DNA of 36,567 bases from an uncultured bacterium. GTDB lineage: Bacteria > Patescibacteriota > Minisyncoccia > Phycocordibacterales > PALSA-1337. Under the pieces are notes generated by a model that was given only the letters and a program-made list of their open reading frames with translations, did not search any database and was not told where the DNA came from. Both the position numbers and the translations under genes were made by a program. The stretch is taken from assembly GCA_903872035.1 (NCBI GenBank), contig CAIQIZ010000009.1, forward strand, positions 71,299 to 107,865, in the 5' to 3' direction. This document shows positions 14,754-22,620 of this stretch, piece after piece. Positions within the stretch are counted from its first letter, which is position 1; each line of letters begins with the position of its first letter.

Positions 14754-15410
14754 CTAAGAATTCATAATCAGTTGTACAAGTCCATCAAATTTTTTGTCAC
14801 TAACATTTTTCTTACTTACTGAAACATTCCGAAAACTATTGAGTTTTAATAAATTTGGATACGTTTCAAGTCCTGGAATACAACTAAACCACTCTCGTCT
14901 CGCGCGCATTATAAGTATAGTTTTATTATCCTTCATGGCTTGCCGCACAATATAAAAGTTATACTGTTGGGATGGGATAGTCTGTTTCAGACTACGCTTG
15001 CTCGGCGAATGATATGGAAAAAATTCAATGCTGGCAACATTCTTACTAATGCTAGTCCGGCCACATTCTTCAATTAACTCACGTAGTTTGTTATTCCACC
15101 ACTTGTAAACAGGGGTTTCAGAAAATCTTGGGTCTAATGGATAAAATGAACACTCGGATGGTACCTGTTGGATGTTTCTTTGAAGAGCTTCGACGAAATC
15201 CTTTCGTGAATGAGCCAGTCTATCTTCCTCGTCAAAGCCGGGGTTCAAGTTCAATAAAATCACTTTAGCTGTATCAATAATACCCAAGAAAGGCTCAGGC
15301 AGAATATCGAAGTTAAAGTATTCTATTCTATTAATTCTGCTCAAAACTTCCCAATCATCAGATAGTACGTAGGGTGATTGAGACGGAAGTTTTTTCCAAG
15401 GATTTTCCAT
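14754..15410 (-). CDS. Possible uracil-DNA-glycosylase-fold protein
   Basis: A 218-residue protein of uncertain family. AKVILLNLNPGFDEED (about residues 48-63) resembles motif I of the Mug/UDG fold (GxNPG after a hydrophobic strand); ASIEFFPYHSPS (about 125-136) sits where these enzymes have a strand followed by N/H-P residues; KTILIMRARREW (about 161-172) fits the next core strand; and NSFRNVSVSKKNV near the C-terminus fits the usual HPS-like loop. The catalytic residues cannot be confirmed by eye, so enzymatic activity is speculative. It lies within the island array between the 155-aa unknown and the 47-aa protein. Confidence 0.5.
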   Translation of the reverse strand: MENPWKKLPSQSPYVLSDDWEVLSRINRIEYFNFDILPEPFLGIIDTAKVILLNLNPGFDEEDRLAHSRKDFVEALQRNIQQVPSECSFYPLDPRFSETPVYKWWNNKLRELIEECGRTSISKNVASIEFFPYHSPSKRSLKQTIPSQQYNFYIVRQAMKDNKTILIMRARREWFSCIPGLETYPNLLKLNSFRNVSVSKKNVSDKKFDGLVQLIMNS

Positions 15411-15461
15411 TAAATTTAGAAACTTTTAAACATTATTAATGTATAGCTATTATACGCCAGA

Positions 15462-15929
15462 TTACCTATCCTCGCTCCAAGCCTCATATGCCTTATCTGC
15501 ATTTTTGAAAATCTGTTCATCCTTAAACCTCTGGAGTTCTTCAGTTTCCGCAAGGCTTAGATCGTGTTCCTTAGCTATTTCAAATACATCATCTTCCAAA
15601 TATATACTCTTTAGGCACCCTTCATCAAAATTATTCTTCTTTATGATTTTATATAAAATCCAAGCTAAATCCAAGGGAAAATATTCAATAATAGTGCCAT
15701 TACGTAGTCTAGGGCTATAGCGCCAAACTATTCCAAAGACTTTTCTTTTTTCATTTTCTGTGAGTTTCCTGCCTATTAAGTCAGACAATTTATCGACATT
15801 TTCATCAAGAAACCTTTCATAAAATCTAACATCGGCTTGTTCCTTCTGTATCTCACGAATATCTCTCTTCATGTCCGGAATTAAATCAGATATCGTTATT
15901 TCTTTGTTTTTTGGTTTTTTCATAGTCAT
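15462..15929 (-). CDS. Uncharacterised 155-aa island protein
   Basis: No family recognised. The protein is highly charged and helical. The middle carries FGIVWRYSPRLRNGTIIEYFPLDLAWILYKIIKKN. The N-terminus is basic (MTMKKPKNKE) and the C-terminus acidic (ELQRFKDEQIFKNADKAYEAWSEDR). It starts 6 bases after the PD-(D/E)XK nuclease gene on the same strand, so it is probably co-translated with it and may be an accessory to that nuclease. Confidence 0.6.
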   Translation of the reverse strand: MTMKKPKNKEITISDLIPDMKRDIREIQKEQADVRFYERFLDENVDKLSDLIGRKLTENEKRKVFGIVWRYSPRLRNGTIIEYFPLDLAWILYKIIKKNNFDEGCLKSIYLEDDVFEIAKEHDLSLAETEELQRFKDEQIFKNADKAYEAWSEDR

Positions 15930-15935
15930 TACAAA

Positions 15936-16688
15936 TTACTTCTCAAACTTTCTCCTCGCAGTCCAATATGCGCAAAAATCACACTCCGGATTTGGCTCTG
16001 GTACTTTACCATCAAGACATTTTTTAATTTCAGTAATTTTACTTTCAATCCAAGAATCGTCGCCGATATAAGGAATAACTTTTATATCAAATTCCAGCTT
16101 ACTATCAAATGCTTCTTTATCAGAATCGCCATTACAATAAACAAAATAACCAGTATTCGAAACCTTGAAACCGTTCCTTCTAAATAGCCACTGGTACATC
16201 TCCATCTGTCGTTTATATGTTATCTGCCAATCAGCATCTAAATTAACCTCTTCATCCTTCGATGTCGCCTTATAGTCAACTATCATTAATTCACCACTTG
16301 GACTAACCCAGACATCATCAACTCCACCTGTAATAAGCAAATTGGTGATCTTATCATGATACGTAATCCCTCTTCTCAACGAATCCCTCCATTCATCGAT
16401 TTTCTCATGAGCATAAGGTACTGCGTCAAGTCCATACGCCTTCATCAATGGGTGTGCAGTACCGTTAGCTCGATGAATATCAAATTCCTTCTTTAATAGC
16501 TTATCTACTGCAGTATTCAAGTTAAAAGGAAATCCTCCAGGCTGCCCTACCCCAAGCCTACGATCAAGATAGAAGCATTTTGGGCATTTTATAAACGAAT
16601 CAATTTTTGAACGAGATATTCGAAAAGGCTCTGTAGACTTTGGGTCATAGAGATTTCTAGTTCTATTAGGTTTGTAGTATTCAGACAT
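15936..16688 (-). CDS. PD-(D/E)XK nuclease, Cas4/RecB-like
   Basis: A 250-residue nuclease of the PDDEXK_1 (RecB/AddB/Cas4) type. Visible are the N-terminal ISRSKIDSFIKCPKCFYLDRR, the acidic residue in GGVDDVWVSPSG (Asp124/125), the catalytic VDYKAT (Asp138, Lys140) and the QxxxY motif QMEMY (161-165). Two cysteines at the N-terminus (CPKC, 35-38) and two near the C-terminus (CDFC) are positioned like the Fe-S cluster ligands of Cas4 and AddB. Such enzymes cut single-stranded ends. No other cas genes or repeats are present. It follows rmuC in the array and precedes the 155-aa unknown by 6 bases. Confidence 0.85.
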   Translation of the reverse strand: MSEYYKPNRTRNLYDPKSTEPFRISRSKIDSFIKCPKCFYLDRRLGVGQPGGFPFNLNTAVDKLLKKEFDIHRANGTAHPLMKAYGLDAVPYAHEKIDEWRDSLRRGITYHDKITNLLITGGVDDVWVSPSGELMIVDYKATSKDEEVNLDADWQITYKRQMEMYQWLFRRNGFKVSNTGYFVYCNGDSDKEAFDSKLEFDIKVIPYIGDDSWIESKITEIKKCLDGKVPEPNPECDFCAYWTARRKFEK

Positions 16689-16758
16689 AATATTTTAGAT
16701 ATATTTAATATATACAACCTTCTATTATTTACTCAATCTACGTTCCTTTCTATCCACC

Positions 16759-17985
16759 TCATACATTATTAGTCGTTGCAGCTGGTAACTCACCCATATC
16801 TACTGTCTTCTCTATTCCAAGTGGTTCTTCGACTTTATTTAGTTTTTTCTCTATCTGACGATTTCTATCTATCGCATCACCAATTACATTGCCAGCTTCC
16901 TGTAACTTCTTCTGTGTCTTTTCTAGCAAACCACCAAATGTACCAAAATCATTTTTCAGTTTGGATAGCATTGTCCAGACTTCTCCTGACCTCTTTTGGA
17001 TATTCAATGTCTTGAAACCGACATTCAAACTATTCAAGATAACTTGAATTGTTGTTGGACCGGCAATGATCACATTATAGTCTCGTCTCAGTGATTCATA
17101 GAGACCATCTCTCTTTAATATTTCGGCGTACAAGCTTTCAGTTGGCACGAACAGGATCCCAAAAGCAGTCGTATTTGGGACATCGATATACTTGTCACGA
17201 ATATCCCTTGCTTCCGATTTAACTCTCATTTCAAGAGCTTTTGCATATTCTTTAATTTCTTCCAGATTTGCCGACTCCTGTGCTATCTGAAGTTTTTGGT
17301 AATCCTCTAATGGAAACTTTGCATCGATAGGTAACCATATATGTTTATTCTTTTCACTACCTGGTAATTTTATCGCATACTCAACGTTGTCCTTACTGTT
17401 CTTTTTTGTTCTAACATTTTTCTCATACTGATCCGGTGTAAATATCTCTTCTATCAAATTGCCAAGTTGTGCCTCACCCCATGTACCCCTAGTCTTCACA
17501 TTACTTAGGACTTTCTTCAAATCACCAACTCCGATAGCAATTGTCTGCATTTCCCCTAACCCCTTATGGACCTGCTCCAAACTGTCTCTTACGATTTTAA
17601 AATTGTCACCCAATCGTTTCTCGAGCGTCGCCTGCAATTTCTCGTCAACAATGACTCGCATTGCATCAAGCTTTTCATTGTTATTCTTCTGTAATGACTC
17701 AAGTTTCTTCTCGACGACATCTCGTATTTTATCCATCCCAGAGTCTAATGATTTGCGTGACAGTTCGAGAGAATCTTGAAGCTCCTTTCTTTGACCTAGG
17801 CCAGAATCAGCAATTTCTTTTCTATTTCTAGCCATTTCATCCTTTAACGATTTATCGCTATTCTCAAAATATGGCCTTAATTTTTCAAGTATTGATTCGG
17901 TATTATCTGCGTGCTTTGTTTTAATTACCAATATTAAAACGGCAATGATCCCGATCGTATTTATTGCAATAAATAGTGTAGTCAT
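16759..17985 (-). CDS. rmuC: RmuC-family DNA recombination protein
   Basis: A 408-residue RmuC protein: an N-terminal membrane helix (LFIAINTIGIIAVLILVI), a long coiled coil (about 30-150) and the nuclease-like core starting RGTWGEAQLGNLIEEIFTPDQYEKNV, with KLPG...WLPIDAKFPLEDYQKL and NTTAFGILFVPTESLYAEI. The core belongs to the restriction-endonuclease-like fold; E. coli RmuC limits inversions at short inverted repeats, which is notable next to the inverted repeats bounding this island. It begins 5 bases after the FtsK-like gene and so is very likely co-expressed. Complete, standard length. Confidence 0.95.
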   Translation of the reverse strand: MTTLFIAINTIGIIAVLILVIKTKHADNTESILEKLRPYFENSDKSLKDEMARNRKEIADSGLGQRKELQDSLELSRKSLDSGMDKIRDVVEKKLESLQKNNNEKLDAMRVIVDEKLQATLEKRLGDNFKIVRDSLEQVHKGLGEMQTIAIGVGDLKKVLSNVKTRGTWGEAQLGNLIEEIFTPDQYEKNVRTKKNSKDNVEYAIKLPGSEKNKHIWLPIDAKFPLEDYQKLQIAQESANLEEIKEYAKALEMRVKSEARDIRDKYIDVPNTTAFGILFVPTESLYAEILKRDGLYESLRRDYNVIIAGPTTIQVILNSLNVGFKTLNIQKRSGEVWTMLSKLKNDFGTFGGLLEKTQKKLQEAGNVIGDAIDRNRQIEKKLNKVEEPLGIEKTVDMGELPAATTNNV

Positions 17986-17990
17986 ACTCG

Positions 17991-18989
17991 TTATTTCTTT
18001 ATAACCTTCCTAACCAACGTCTTCTTATCCTTTGGCCCAACAACCCCACATGCCTCTAGCTTATCCACCAATCCTGCGGCACGAGAATATCCGATGCCCA
18101 ATTTTCTTTGGATGAAGGCCGCGGACGCTTTGCCAGCTTCCATTGTTATCTTCTTGGCTTCTTCGTACAGTTCATCTTCACCAGCCGCGAGGTCATCATC
18201 AAATGCAAATATCGATATAGCGACAGGCTCCAAGACATCTGTATACTTCTCGCACACCGACTTACACAGAGCTTTCACGTCAGTTTCTGTAACCAATCTG
18301 GCCTGTCCACGAATTATGTATTTCATTCCATTTCGGAAAAGCATATCCCCAGCTCCGTGCAACTTTACAGCACCATCTGTACCGATGATCAATTTTGAAT
18401 CTTGTAACGGAGATGTTTGCATGGCGATCCGCGCCGGGATCGTGTCGAGAATAGATTTAGTCAAAACTTTTGTACTTGGTCTAGATGTAGAAAGTATGAT
18501 ATGCACTCCGACTACATGACCCATCTCTGCGATCTTCAATACTACATCCTCAACCTCGAGAGGATATGTCTGTATCAAATCTGATAATTCATCGATCATA
18601 ATGACGATCTCTGGCATGGTTTCCTTACCTGTATACTCGGAAATATCCTTGACCCCGCCTTCTTTCAAAATATCGTATCTCCTATTCATTTCCTTGACTA
18701 CCCATCTCATGGCGAGCACAGCTTTCTTCGGATCAGTGATGACCTCAGTCAGAAGATGAGGAATCCTGTTATACATAGTCAATTCAACACGCTTCGGATC
18801 TATCAAGATCAGTTTGAGGAATTCTGGGGAGTTATTCGATAATAATGTGCCCAAGATATTGTGGAGAAAGACTGATTTACCAGAACCGGTAGCCCCAGCC
18901 ATCACAATATGCCTAATCGCGCCCAGATCAATCACTACATCCTTGCCATATTCATCTTTGGCGATATTTATGCTTAAGTTTGTTTTCAT
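17991..18989 (-). CDS. Short soluble FtsK/SpoIIIE-type DNA translocase
   Basis: A 332-residue ATPase containing only the motor and the DNA-reading domain of FtsK. Walker A is GATGSGKS (32-39), Walker B IVIMIDEL (128-135), with IDPKRVEL and MPEIV as family landmarks, and a C-terminal gamma winged helix (about 265-332: ASAAFIQRKLGIGYSRAAGLVDKLEACGVVG). The N-terminal membrane helices and the linker of cell-division FtsK are missing, and the motor begins about residue 1, so this is a mobile-element or defence-type version rather than the division protein. It heads the rmuC-nuclease set (5-bp gap). Confidence 0.85.
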   Translation of the reverse strand: MKTNLSINIAKDEYGKDVVIDLGAIRHIVMAGATGSGKSVFLHNILGTLLSNNSPEFLKLILIDPKRVELTMYNRIPHLLTEVITDPKKAVLAMRWVVKEMNRRYDILKEGGVKDISEYTGKETMPEIVIMIDELSDLIQTYPLEVEDVVLKIAEMGHVVGVHIILSTSRPSTKVLTKSILDTIPARIAMQTSPLQDSKLIIGTDGAVKLHGAGDMLFRNGMKYIIRGQARLVTETDVKALCKSVCEKYTDVLEPVAISIFAFDDDLAAGEDELYEEAKKITMEAGKASAAFIQRKLGIGYSRAAGLVDKLEACGVVGPKDKKTLVRKVIKK

Positions 18990-19009
18990 ATTCCGATCAT
19001 ATGATTAAT

Positions 19010-19408
19010 TTATAAAGAAACGATATTTTTATACTCCTCATAATTCTCTCGAACCAACCTCTTCCATTCTGCCGTCTCGTTATGACCGCTCAAATCCGTT
19101 TTTCCGTAAACGAGTAGAACGCAAACCCTGCAGGTATCTTTATGGATCGCCACGATACATCTATTTCCCGAAGCGTGACGAGACACCTGCGTACCGTGAA
19201 CGCGAAACTCGGCTTTACATATCATAATATTGGAATCACGAGCGATCGTCTCAGCGATAGATGATTTGAACAATTCGTCGAAATTTACGAATTGTTGCAG
19301 AATACCTGCCCACGTACTGTCCCAAGCGCCTTTGTACTTTTTTGAGAAGCTCTTTATGAAATGGCGCTCGGCAAAGCGCTCAACAATGACGGTATAACTA
19401 GTAGACAT
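19010..19408 (-). CDS. RelE/HigB-like toxin of a Panacea toxin-antitoxin pair
   Basis: A 132-residue protein beginning 11 bases inside the end of the antitoxin frame. The C-terminal half, NRCIVAIHKDTCRVCVLLVYGKTDLSGHNETAEWKRLVRENY, has the strand-strand-helix pattern of RelE-superfamily mRNA interferases, in which a basic strand precedes a short hydrophobic VLLVYGK strand. Catalytic residues in this fold are poorly conserved, so activity is inferred from fold and context. The likely target is translating mRNA or tRNA. The overlapping order (antitoxin first, toxin second) is normal for Panacea pairs. Confidence 0.65.
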   Translation of the reverse strand: MSTSYTVIVERFAERHFIKSFSKKYKGAWDSTWAGILQQFVNFDELFKSSIAETIARDSNIMICKAEFRVHGTQVSRHASGNRCIVAIHKDTCRVCVLLVYGKTDLSGHNETAEWKRLVRENYEEYKNIVSL

Positions 19409-20102
19409 CGCCGGGGTTTTCTTGAATTATGAGCTCGTAAGGGATCACCTCATTATCTCGACAAATAGTGTATGGCAATTGGTTGTGCGTGAAAGTCACG
19501 ATATCCTGCGTGTTTTTATCCTTCCATTTCTCGGCGATCTGCTCCATGAGCTTCTTTTCTTCGCCGGAAATAGTCGTGATTTTCTCATTCTTGTTGCTCT
19601 CTGACTCGCTGATCAAGAATACGTCTTTTTCACCCTCCTTAGTCCTTTCGACGTTGATCTTTCCTTCCCCTTCCAATTCATCTAGAACGCGAAAGAAAGT
19701 ATCCGGTACTGGTCCATATGCGAACTTCTTGTATTGCATACCGCTCATGCTTTCCAAGTTATCGTAGAACCATGCAAAGTCAGCCAAATATAGAAGTTTG
19801 GCTAGCTTAGTCTTTGTGACTTTTCCCCCACGAGTGCTCGATACCTTCATCCGCAGATATGCGAGTATCATCTGCTTATATTTCTCGACGTTCTCGATCG
19901 TCCCGGAAATGAGTTCGCTCAGACTTATGCCAAAAAACTTGGCAAGCTTCTGTGCTTCACCTAAATCGAGATCCTGCTTCTTCCCTGCCTCGATTGCAGT
20001 ATATGTGGGACGAGATACTCCTATCGCTTGGGCCACTTGCTCCTGCGAAAGACCCCTTTTTAAACGAAACTCTTTGAGTTTTTCTATATACTTGTTGGTC
20101 AT
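19398..20102 (-). CDS. Panacea-type antitoxin with N-terminal XRE helix-turn-helix
   Basis: A 234-residue two-domain protein. Residues 1-66 form an XRE helix-turn-helix (EFRLKRGLSQEQVAQAIGVSRPTYTAIEAGKKQDLDLGEAQKLAKFFGISLSELISG). Residues about 80-175 resemble the Panacea (DUF4065/SocA-like) domain: TKTKLAKLLYLADFAWFYDNLESMSGMQYKKFAYGPVPDTFFRVLDELEGEGKI. Panacea antitoxins neutralise many unrelated toxins by binding. The ORF-track start (20165) is too far upstream: the true promoter -35/-10 lies inside it, and ATG 20102 gives a clean HTH start. The protein probably binds the palindrome in its own promoter. Confident on domains. Confidence 0.85.
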   Translation of the reverse strand: MTNKYIEKLKEFRLKRGLSQEQVAQAIGVSRPTYTAIEAGKKQDLDLGEAQKLAKFFGISLSELISGTIENVEKYKQMILAYLRMKVSSTRGGKVTKTKLAKLLYLADFAWFYDNLESMSGMQYKKFAYGPVPDTFFRVLDELEGEGKINVERTKEGEKDVFLISESESNKNEKITTISGEEKKLMEQIAEKWKDKNTQDIVTFTHNQLPYTICRDNEVIPYELIIQENPGDVY

Positions 20103-20140
20103 ATACCAACGAGTATATAGAACCAATGTAAAGAAGTCAA
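20101..20140 (-). promoter_or_regulatory. Consensus promoter and operator of the toxin-antitoxin operon (leaderless)
   Basis: Minus strand TTGACT (20140-20135), 17-bp spacer, TATACT (20117-20112), and then ATG 9 bases on, so the transcript is expected to start at or beside the start codon. A perfect palindrome ATATAC-6-GTATAT (20101-20118) overlaps the -10 and the start codon and is the natural operator for the XRE domain, implying autorepression. Confidence 0.75.
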
Positions 20141-20265
20141 GCAATAATGGTTGATAACTTGACATTCTTAATACAGGGCTTAACTGCCGCTATTATTTCG
20201 CGACTACTTCATGAAACAGTAATATCGTCGTCTCAGAACTTAATCCTGCCATACACCGTAGCTCT

Positions 20266-22620
20266 CTAAAGTAGTCTCAATTTCAACGCCATCCAATCGC
20301 TCCAATCCCCTTTTTCGCACTTATCCCAATCATATTTCGGCTTGTCATTTATGAGCCACGAATCATAACGCTCGATAGCAATTCCACCGAACACCTTCTT
20401 GTTGCCTAGCTTAATGATAAATTTTTGGAGCGCCTCGGCTTTGGCTTTCGTATAGCTCAAACCGTCACGATCATTAGTCTCCTTAACCTCCAAGATAGCG
20501 ACGCGACCGTCCTTGAATCTGACGAGATAATCGGGATAGAAAGTGTATATGGAATTCTGATATTCATACTTAATACCAAAATAATCTAGCTTATTTTCGC
20601 CATTTTTCCACCACCAGTCGATCTTGGTAGAATTGTCATCAAGAAATTCCTCGAATTTCTTCTCCGGCGCGGAACGATCGATATTCAAGTAGCACGGCTC
20701 GTACGCATACTTCTTCATTCGGATCTTTTCATCGGCATATTCGTTGTAGAAAAGCTCCGGGCGAAGCTCGAATGTATAATGTTGTTCGCTTTCCTCGATG
20801 CGCTCGCGAATTTCCTGCTCCTTGACCGACACATAAGTATCGATTGCCAACGATAATATTCTCTCAAAATGTCCGCAATTCTTTTCATTCATAAAAACTT
20901 TCTGCGTAATAAGCATATTTTCTTCACTCCACTCTTTTGAGCCAAGCACTTCTTGGAACCAGATATAAATAGCCGATTTTACCGTTGGCACCGAGCGTTT
21001 GACGTTCTTGAATGGTCCGAGATTATTCTTGATGGTCTGTTCGAAAAATAACATGAGTTCATCCGCGGCTACCTGGAGCTTAGCCATAGCATCACTGTCG
21101 AGCTTTCCCTCCAGATTGTCGAAGTCCTTCACATCGACATGTGTATCAGCGATGATTTCCTGTTGATATTTCCTGATGTTGAGATCTACGCCTTTTGATT
21201 CAACCATCTTGGTATTTTCAGCCGGTTCATGTCTGCGTGATGTGCCAAAATAATCATCTGCGGCCTTCTCGAAGACTTTATGGAAGCTTGAGGTCACATC
21301 GCCGTAATCGGCACGAGCCTTATAATACGATTCGAGTTTGATTGGCTTATATCCCTTGATTCGTTCGGCTCGCAGATGCTTGATGATGTTCGGGTTGTAC
21401 TCCTCTTTTTTGACTGCAATCGAACGTAGGTTGGTGTAGATGTAACCTCGATTCAAGGACTCATTAGCATAATGACGCTGTTCCGGCATGCGCAATATAC
21501 GTCCAACAGTTTGGATCTCAAAAACGATATTGTGGGTTTCGCGGAATTTGACCAAAATATGGGCGCGCGGACAATCCCAGCCAGTGTCTATAGCTTGTTT
21601 GAAGATAAGAAATTCGATCTCATTATCCGGCTCGGCGATCCAGTCTATAAGCTCTGATTTTTGCTCGGCCAACCATATAGCCAGCTTGCCGTTGCCGTGA
21701 CCATTCTTCCTTTCGACAATATGTTTGTCAGCCAGAAATTTTTTAACTGCTTCGATCTTTTGTTCACCAGCTTCGGCCGTGGGAATCTGGACTAGCACCA
21801 ACGGATTGATATCCGAACCTTCTTTTTCAAAAGCCTTTTTGAGCTCCAAACGCTTGCGATACGCCGCTTCGAGCACAGCGGCCTGTGAATCATCCTCCGA
21901 CTGTGCGATTTTTTCTATATCTTCATTGATAATGATCTCTTTCTTAATCATTCCCTCGTCGATGACGTCTTTTGGTTCAACAAAAACGTAACCGGCTCCT
22001 CCTTTAGCAAGTTCTTGTGCGAAACCGACCTCTTGTTGTGGTCGTTTCGGCGTAGCGCTCATTTCAATAACGATGTCGGCACCGATGATATCACGTAACT
22101 CGTTTGCACGTCTGGTATCGGCGCTCACATGGCTTTCGTCAATGATGAGGATGATCTTGCGCTGCTCCCTTGTCTTTTCGAGCACGTCACGGAAATTGAT
22201 TTTTTCACCGTCTTTCATTATCAGGTTCTTCCACTCTCCACTTTCCTTATCCTTAGAACGCAACTTTTCCCAGTTCGCTACGATAACTTCATTCTGCACG
22301 ATTCGTTCTCGCCCACCACCAAATGCTTCTTCGACTAACGATACGCGAGGAAACCCGTTGAATATTTTCCCGAGCGAATGTTTACTTTGAACATGTAAAT
22401 CTCCCTTACCGATACTCATCCAAACGAAACAGATATCTTCTTTTGGAATCTCTTTGATCAGAGCCTCGATGAATTTAGCCATGATGACCGTCTTACCGCT
22501 TCCGGTCGGTGCTTGGAAGACACAGACTTCGCCCGGACCGTCATATCCGAGAAGCTCGACGGTCTTTTTGACCAGTTGGTCTACTGCTTTTTCTTGATAT
22601 GGTTTAAGCTCAATATTCAT
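20266..22620 (-). CDS. Type III restriction enzyme Res subunit (helicase-endonuclease)
   Basis: A 784-residue superfamily 2 helicase with a nuclease tail. Motifs in order are Walker A QAPTGSGKT (36-44), the LIIDESHV Walker B-like box, EMSATPKRP (motif III), AIDTGWDCPRAHILVKFRE and EIQTVGRILRMPE (motif VI); near the C-terminus YPDYLVRF...RVAILEVKETND carries the PD-(D/E)XK catalytic residues. It cuts DNA with the Mod subunit after ATP-driven movement from two sites. The ORF-track start (22761) lies inside mod; ATG 22620 overlaps the mod stop by 11 bases and starts just before KPYQEKAVDQL, so it is preferred. Complete. Confidence 0.95.
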   Translation of the reverse strand: MNIELKPYQEKAVDQLVKKTVELLGYDGPGEVCVFQAPTGSGKTVIMAKFIEALIKEIPKEDICFVWMSIGKGDLHVQSKHSLGKIFNGFPRVSLVEEAFGGGRERIVQNEVIVANWEKLRSKDKESGEWKNLIMKDGEKINFRDVLEKTREQRKIILIIDESHVSADTRRANELRDIIGADIVIEMSATPKRPQQEVGFAQELAKGGAGYVFVEPKDVIDEGMIKKEIIINEDIEKIAQSEDDSQAAVLEAAYRKRLELKKAFEKEGSDINPLVLVQIPTAEAGEQKIEAVKKFLADKHIVERKNGHGNGKLAIWLAEQKSELIDWIAEPDNEIEFLIFKQAIDTGWDCPRAHILVKFRETHNIVFEIQTVGRILRMPEQRHYANESLNRGYIYTNLRSIAVKKEEYNPNIIKHLRAERIKGYKPIKLESYYKARADYGDVTSSFHKVFEKAADDYFGTSRRHEPAENTKMVESKGVDLNIRKYQQEIIADTHVDVKDFDNLEGKLDSDAMAKLQVAADELMLFFEQTIKNNLGPFKNVKRSVPTVKSAIYIWFQEVLGSKEWSEENMLITQKVFMNEKNCGHFERILSLAIDTYVSVKEQEIRERIEESEQHYTFELRPELFYNEYADEKIRMKKYAYEPCYLNIDRSAPEKKFEEFLDDNSTKIDWWWKNGENKLDYFGIKYEYQNSIYTFYPDYLVRFKDGRVAILEVKETNDRDGLSYTKAKAEALQKFIIKLGNKKVFGGIAIERYDSWLINDKPKYDWDKCEKGDWSDWMALKLRLL

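Noticed and set aside
20103-20165. Longer start for the Panacea antitoxin (ORF-track version)
   Set aside because: The extra 21 codons contain the promoter and the helix-turn-helix begins right after ATG 20102.
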